Shown here one piece after another: positions 60,946 through 64,000 of a DNA stretch of 64,000 bases. Below the pieces are notes generated by a model. The model made no database searches, was not told the DNA's origin, and was given only the letters and a program-made list of their open reading frames with translations. A program made the translations under genes and the position numbers. Source of the DNA: Cryptomeria japonica (lineage: Eukaryota; Streptophyta; Pinopsida; Cupressales; Cupressaceae); NCBI RefSeq assembly GCF_030272615.1, contig NC_081411.1:209096244-209160243 (forward strand), given 5' to 3'. Within the stretch, counting starts at the first letter, position 1, and each line of letters begins with the position of its first letter.

Positions 60946-61371
60946 CTTCAGTCTTACCTCTAACACTCTTTATACCACCTACAACTTCCTTAATCCTTTG
61001 TCCATATTGAGCTATGTTCTCACCATAAACCATTTTCATATCATCAATTTTTCCTCTCAAACTCTCTTCCTTTTCCCTTTGTACATGTTCATCTCCTCCA
61101 AAAATTAAATTAAATTTCTCCCATACCTCATTTATAGTTTCTAATCCATGAACATCTCAGATAAAGTACTCACAATTTCTTCAATTGCTTGAATGTTTTC
61201 CTGATGTTGTTTGAGTTTATCAGGTGTCAAGGGACTAGTAGTAGGAGCAACATACTTGGTTATCACATGATTCCAATACTTTGAAACCCTTCCTTCAATG
61301 TAAATCTTCATTCGATCACTCCATATCCGATAGTTGTCCTTGGTAAACTAGGGACCCTCCTTCTTCATCAT
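60940..61371 (-). pseudogene. E3: Copia gag N-terminal fragment
   Basis: Starts MMKKEGP at 61371 and is homologous to Copia-A gag (RIWSDRMKIYIEG, VITKYVAPTTSPLTPDK). A one-base frameshift near 61155 leads into the second half (GGDEHVQREKEESLRGK, YGENIAQYGQRIKEVVGGIK), which ends at about 60940, where the reading matches no gag further and the pyrimidine-rich tract begins. One early stop (TAG) sits in the seventh or eighth codon. The rest of the element is missing. Confidence 0.85.
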
Positions 61372-61425
61372 CTTTCACAAAATCTTTACCTCAAGCTATT
61401 AGGATTTCTACACACAAAGGACCAA

Positions 61426-61438
61426 TGCTATGATACCA
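61426..61438 (-). other. E3 primer-binding site
   Basis: Minus-strand TGGTATCATAGCA; the initiator-Met site with one change. Confidence 0.8.
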
Positions 61439-61440
61439 AT

Positions 61441-62320
61441 TTCTAATCTTAGAGGATTTGGTTAATATTGAGAGGGGGGGTTGAATTGGTATTAACAATA
61501 ATTCAAAATTAGAAACTCAGACTCATAAAACTTTCACCAAATAAAATATATAGATCAACACTAGAGTAATTTACCAGTACTGCTATCTACTGATAAACAT
61601 CTGCTAAATTGATATATCAATGTTTCACATTAAGTGCTTATTAATCATGCATAAAATGAAAATAAAGAAAATCATCACATCAAAAACATTCACCATATGA
61701 ACATCATGATTTTCACGTGGAAACCCAAATAGGGAAAAACCATGGTGGGAATTGGTACCCACAAATATTTTGCACTCCTTCAGAATGTGTCCTGTTAGGA
61801 TCCAAGCCCAATTAGAAGCTTACAATGATGCCCTGTTAGGAGAAGACCCTGTTAGGAGTCACTCGGTTAAGGAAATTACCTTAGAACTTAGATATTGAGT
61901 CACCCTATTAGGGGATTTTACAATGTGAGGCCTATTAGGACTTACCGAGTTAATTGATTTTAGCTGTTGTAATTGTTAGAGAACAACAATGAATGATCTA
62001 TATATAGAACTCAATTGCTTGCTTGATCTGATCCAATTAAGTTCTAAGTCTGCATCACTCTAGCAGATCTTCTCACACACCTTGGTTTGGATTCACACAC
62101 TTATCAAAATCACTGACACTTCAACCTTACCAACATAAATAACCTCTAAAACTAGGTCGGTATCAAAACCCTAAGACTAACTACATAGATCATCATAGAT
62201 CTTTACAACTCATTACAGATCATCATATGGATCATTACAATCAATTACAAATCAATACCGATCATTGAGTGATCATAAAATGTCACTAATGAGATTCACT
62301 CATTCCTTCACCAATATTTT
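61441..62320 (-). repeat. E3 5' LTR
   Basis: Follows the primer site by two bases, beginning TTCTAATC on the plus strand instead of the expected TG. Contains the conserved LTR hairpin block at 61715-61762 and CCTGTTAGGA/GGTTAAGG phrases like the Copia-A LTR. The far end is approximate. Confidence 0.65.
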
Positions 62321-63202
62321 TTTCTTTAGCATCAACTTTTTCATAATCCTTTAGGTTGTTTATCTCTTCAAGTGCTTCATTAAACTGGGTATTGGCCATA
62401 GAGGAATAGGAAATTGATTCCTTAGTAATAAAATGTAGAGGTTCTTAATGTGTCTCTTCACCACTCTCATATTCACTCCCAGTAAAAATAGAGTCCTTGG
62501 ATTGATCCTCGATTTTATATCAATGGGCTTTTAAGCAATGAGCTAAAAAAAATTAGAAACAACAATTAATTTAGCTAGGAGACCTATACTTGTTGGATAA
62601 AATAGTTCTAACAACTTTAGCCATGTCACTATCAAAAATATTGATTACATAGGAAGGGGAAATGACCTGGATGTTCTTTAGAGAGTTTCTCATTGTTTTT
62701 CCTTTACCATTAACAAAGTTAGGGCATGAGCTTCCAAGGTTATTAACAAGATTTTTACCTTTGTCTATGGTAAATTTCAGGCCAATGTCAACCACTAGAG
62801 GGGGAGTTTCACAACCAAGGCTAATGTTTTGTTTCTTGGTCTAGTAGAGCACATCTTTGCATAATGAAATCTAATTTTAAATCTATTAAAAATGAGATTA
62901 TTTTTTAGAATTTTAGAATTTTTTTTAGTTAATATTTTCACTTTTTTATTTATATTTGTAATTGGTTTCATTAAGTGATTATTTTTTACATTGATTATAT
63001 TTAATTAATTATTATATATATTTCAAAATATAATGATTGAAACTATTTTATTTATTTATAAGATATTTTTACATTAATATGAAATTGTTTTATTTGAGTA
63101 TATATGAACATAAATACTATGCTACTTATTGTTGAAATAATAAATATTAATATTTTGATGTGAAAAAGATTGTAATATTTTTTGTAAACATGTTCAAATG
63201 AT
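62321..63202. other. AT-rich gene-free stretch
   Basis: A minus-strand frame of 74 codons at 62571-62795 has an ordinary composition but no recognised family. From 62870 on the sequence is A/T-rich without structure. Confidence 0.4.
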
Positions 63203-63413
63203 GCCCTTCATGGGATGGAATTGTGCTTAAATCAAAGTGGTCTCTTACAAAGTTGAATCGAGAAATCAATTACAATCACCAACATGGACTATGGATAGTT
63301 GTAATTGTTGCCCTTCTTGGGAGGGAATTACGCTTCAAATCAAAGCATTTTATTGCACAATTGAATCAACAAATCAATTACAATCACCAATATGGATTGT
63401 GGAAAGCTGGAAA
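63203..63413 (+). repeat. 107-bp imperfect tandem duplication
   Basis: Two units starting GCCCTTCATGGGA and GCCCTTCTTGGGA, each ending near CAATTACAATCACCAA-ATGGA. They keep two overlapping frames open, which explains the short open frames there. Confidence 0.8.
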
Positions 63414-64000
63414 AATATTTGTTCAAATAATTTAAATATATTTTTTTAAATATTAATTTAATGACAAAATAAACAAATAATAAATTAATGATTTTTTAAA
63501 ATAAGTTTTCAAATTGGTGATTATATTTTATTGTTGCACATTGCTTATTTTATAGTTTTGAGTGAATTTTTTTTCCAAGAATTAAATAAATTAGAACCAA
63601 TAATTAATTTTTTTGTGAAAAAGATTAAAAAAATATTTTTAATTTTTTTAGTTTCCATAAGTTATATTCATTTTTTTATATATATATTTAGATATTAAAA
63701 TATTTATAGTTATTTTTATAGTGTAAAGATAAACAGATTATTACAATATTGATTTTAAAATAACTAAATATATACTTCTACAATCCATCACGATCAAGAA
63801 ATATTTTAATGAAGTATCATGTATATCTTAGGTGTTGAAATATTGATTCTTTGGTATTAATTAACCCTATTTGTTCCACATGCCATAAATTGTAGTTAAA
63901 TGACTCCCACCTTGATATTATGAAGTTGATTCTATAGCTTTATAAGTTTCATCTCTTACTAATATCTTTTTCTCAATATGTAAACACATTTAGTGTAAGA
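63414..64000. other. AT-rich gene-free stretch
   Basis: Nothing beyond A/T runs is visible. Confidence 0.5.

Noticed and set aside
63223-63449. Two overlapping 70-codon frames
   Set aside because: Both arise from the 107-bp tandem duplication and have no family resemblance.

Overview
The window is a piece of a large, AT-rich plant nuclear genome, most likely a gymnosperm. That placement is inferred from the density of nested, decayed LTR retrotransposons, the long degenerate TTTAGGG-like arrays and the absence of any convincing host gene. I see no rRNA, tRNA, CRISPR array, organellar insert or bacterial-type gene. Almost every coding signal belongs to a transposable element, and every one is broken by stops, frameshifts, truncation or internal deletion.

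Layout. 1-3460: AT-rich, gene-free, with a possible minus-strand Ty3 LTR edge near 1942-1999. 3465-11517 and 25149-26215: four same-orientation blocks of a degenerate TTTAGGG-like repeat, split by insertions. 11523-25148: a minus-strand LTR element (here E1) with 5-bp target duplications (GGGAT/GGGGT). It carries a coiled-coil, four-zinc-knuckle ORF and a second, unrecognised long ORF, and no pol. Its left LTR is split by a complete 6.1-kb plus-strand Copia element (Copia-1, 11850-17988; target duplication GCTCA/GCTTG). 27181-36334: two minus-strand Copia elements (B and A) fused head to tail at a short microhomology. 36335-39358 plus 50163-about 50650: the 3' part of a Tat-like Ty3 element (G2) with an antisense plant-mobile-domain ORF, split inside its LTR by a complete Athila/Tat-type Ty3 element (39359-50162; 1283-bp LTRs, perfect ATACC target duplication). 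That insertion has lost its reverse-transcriptase core and carries an 828-codon third ORF. 50655-55667: a 5'-truncated relative of Copia-1 (Copia-2). 55681-57340: the 3' part of a LINE. 57341-64000: gene-free sequence with dyads, a foldback element, a pyrimidine-rich tract and a gag/LTR fragment of another minus-strand Copia element (E3).

Relative ages by eye agree with the nesting. E1 LTR copies differ by roughly 15 percent at their start, Copia-1 LTRs by roughly 8 percent over the first 110 bases, and the Ty3 LTRs by about 3 percent (about 42 substitutions, no indels).

The most interesting signal is a train of short hairpins in the 3' untranslated region of Copia-1, shared with Copia-2. 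They have nearly constant 8-nt loops and covarying stems. Next are the pol-less E1 element with its two ORFs, and the third ORF of the Ty3 element.
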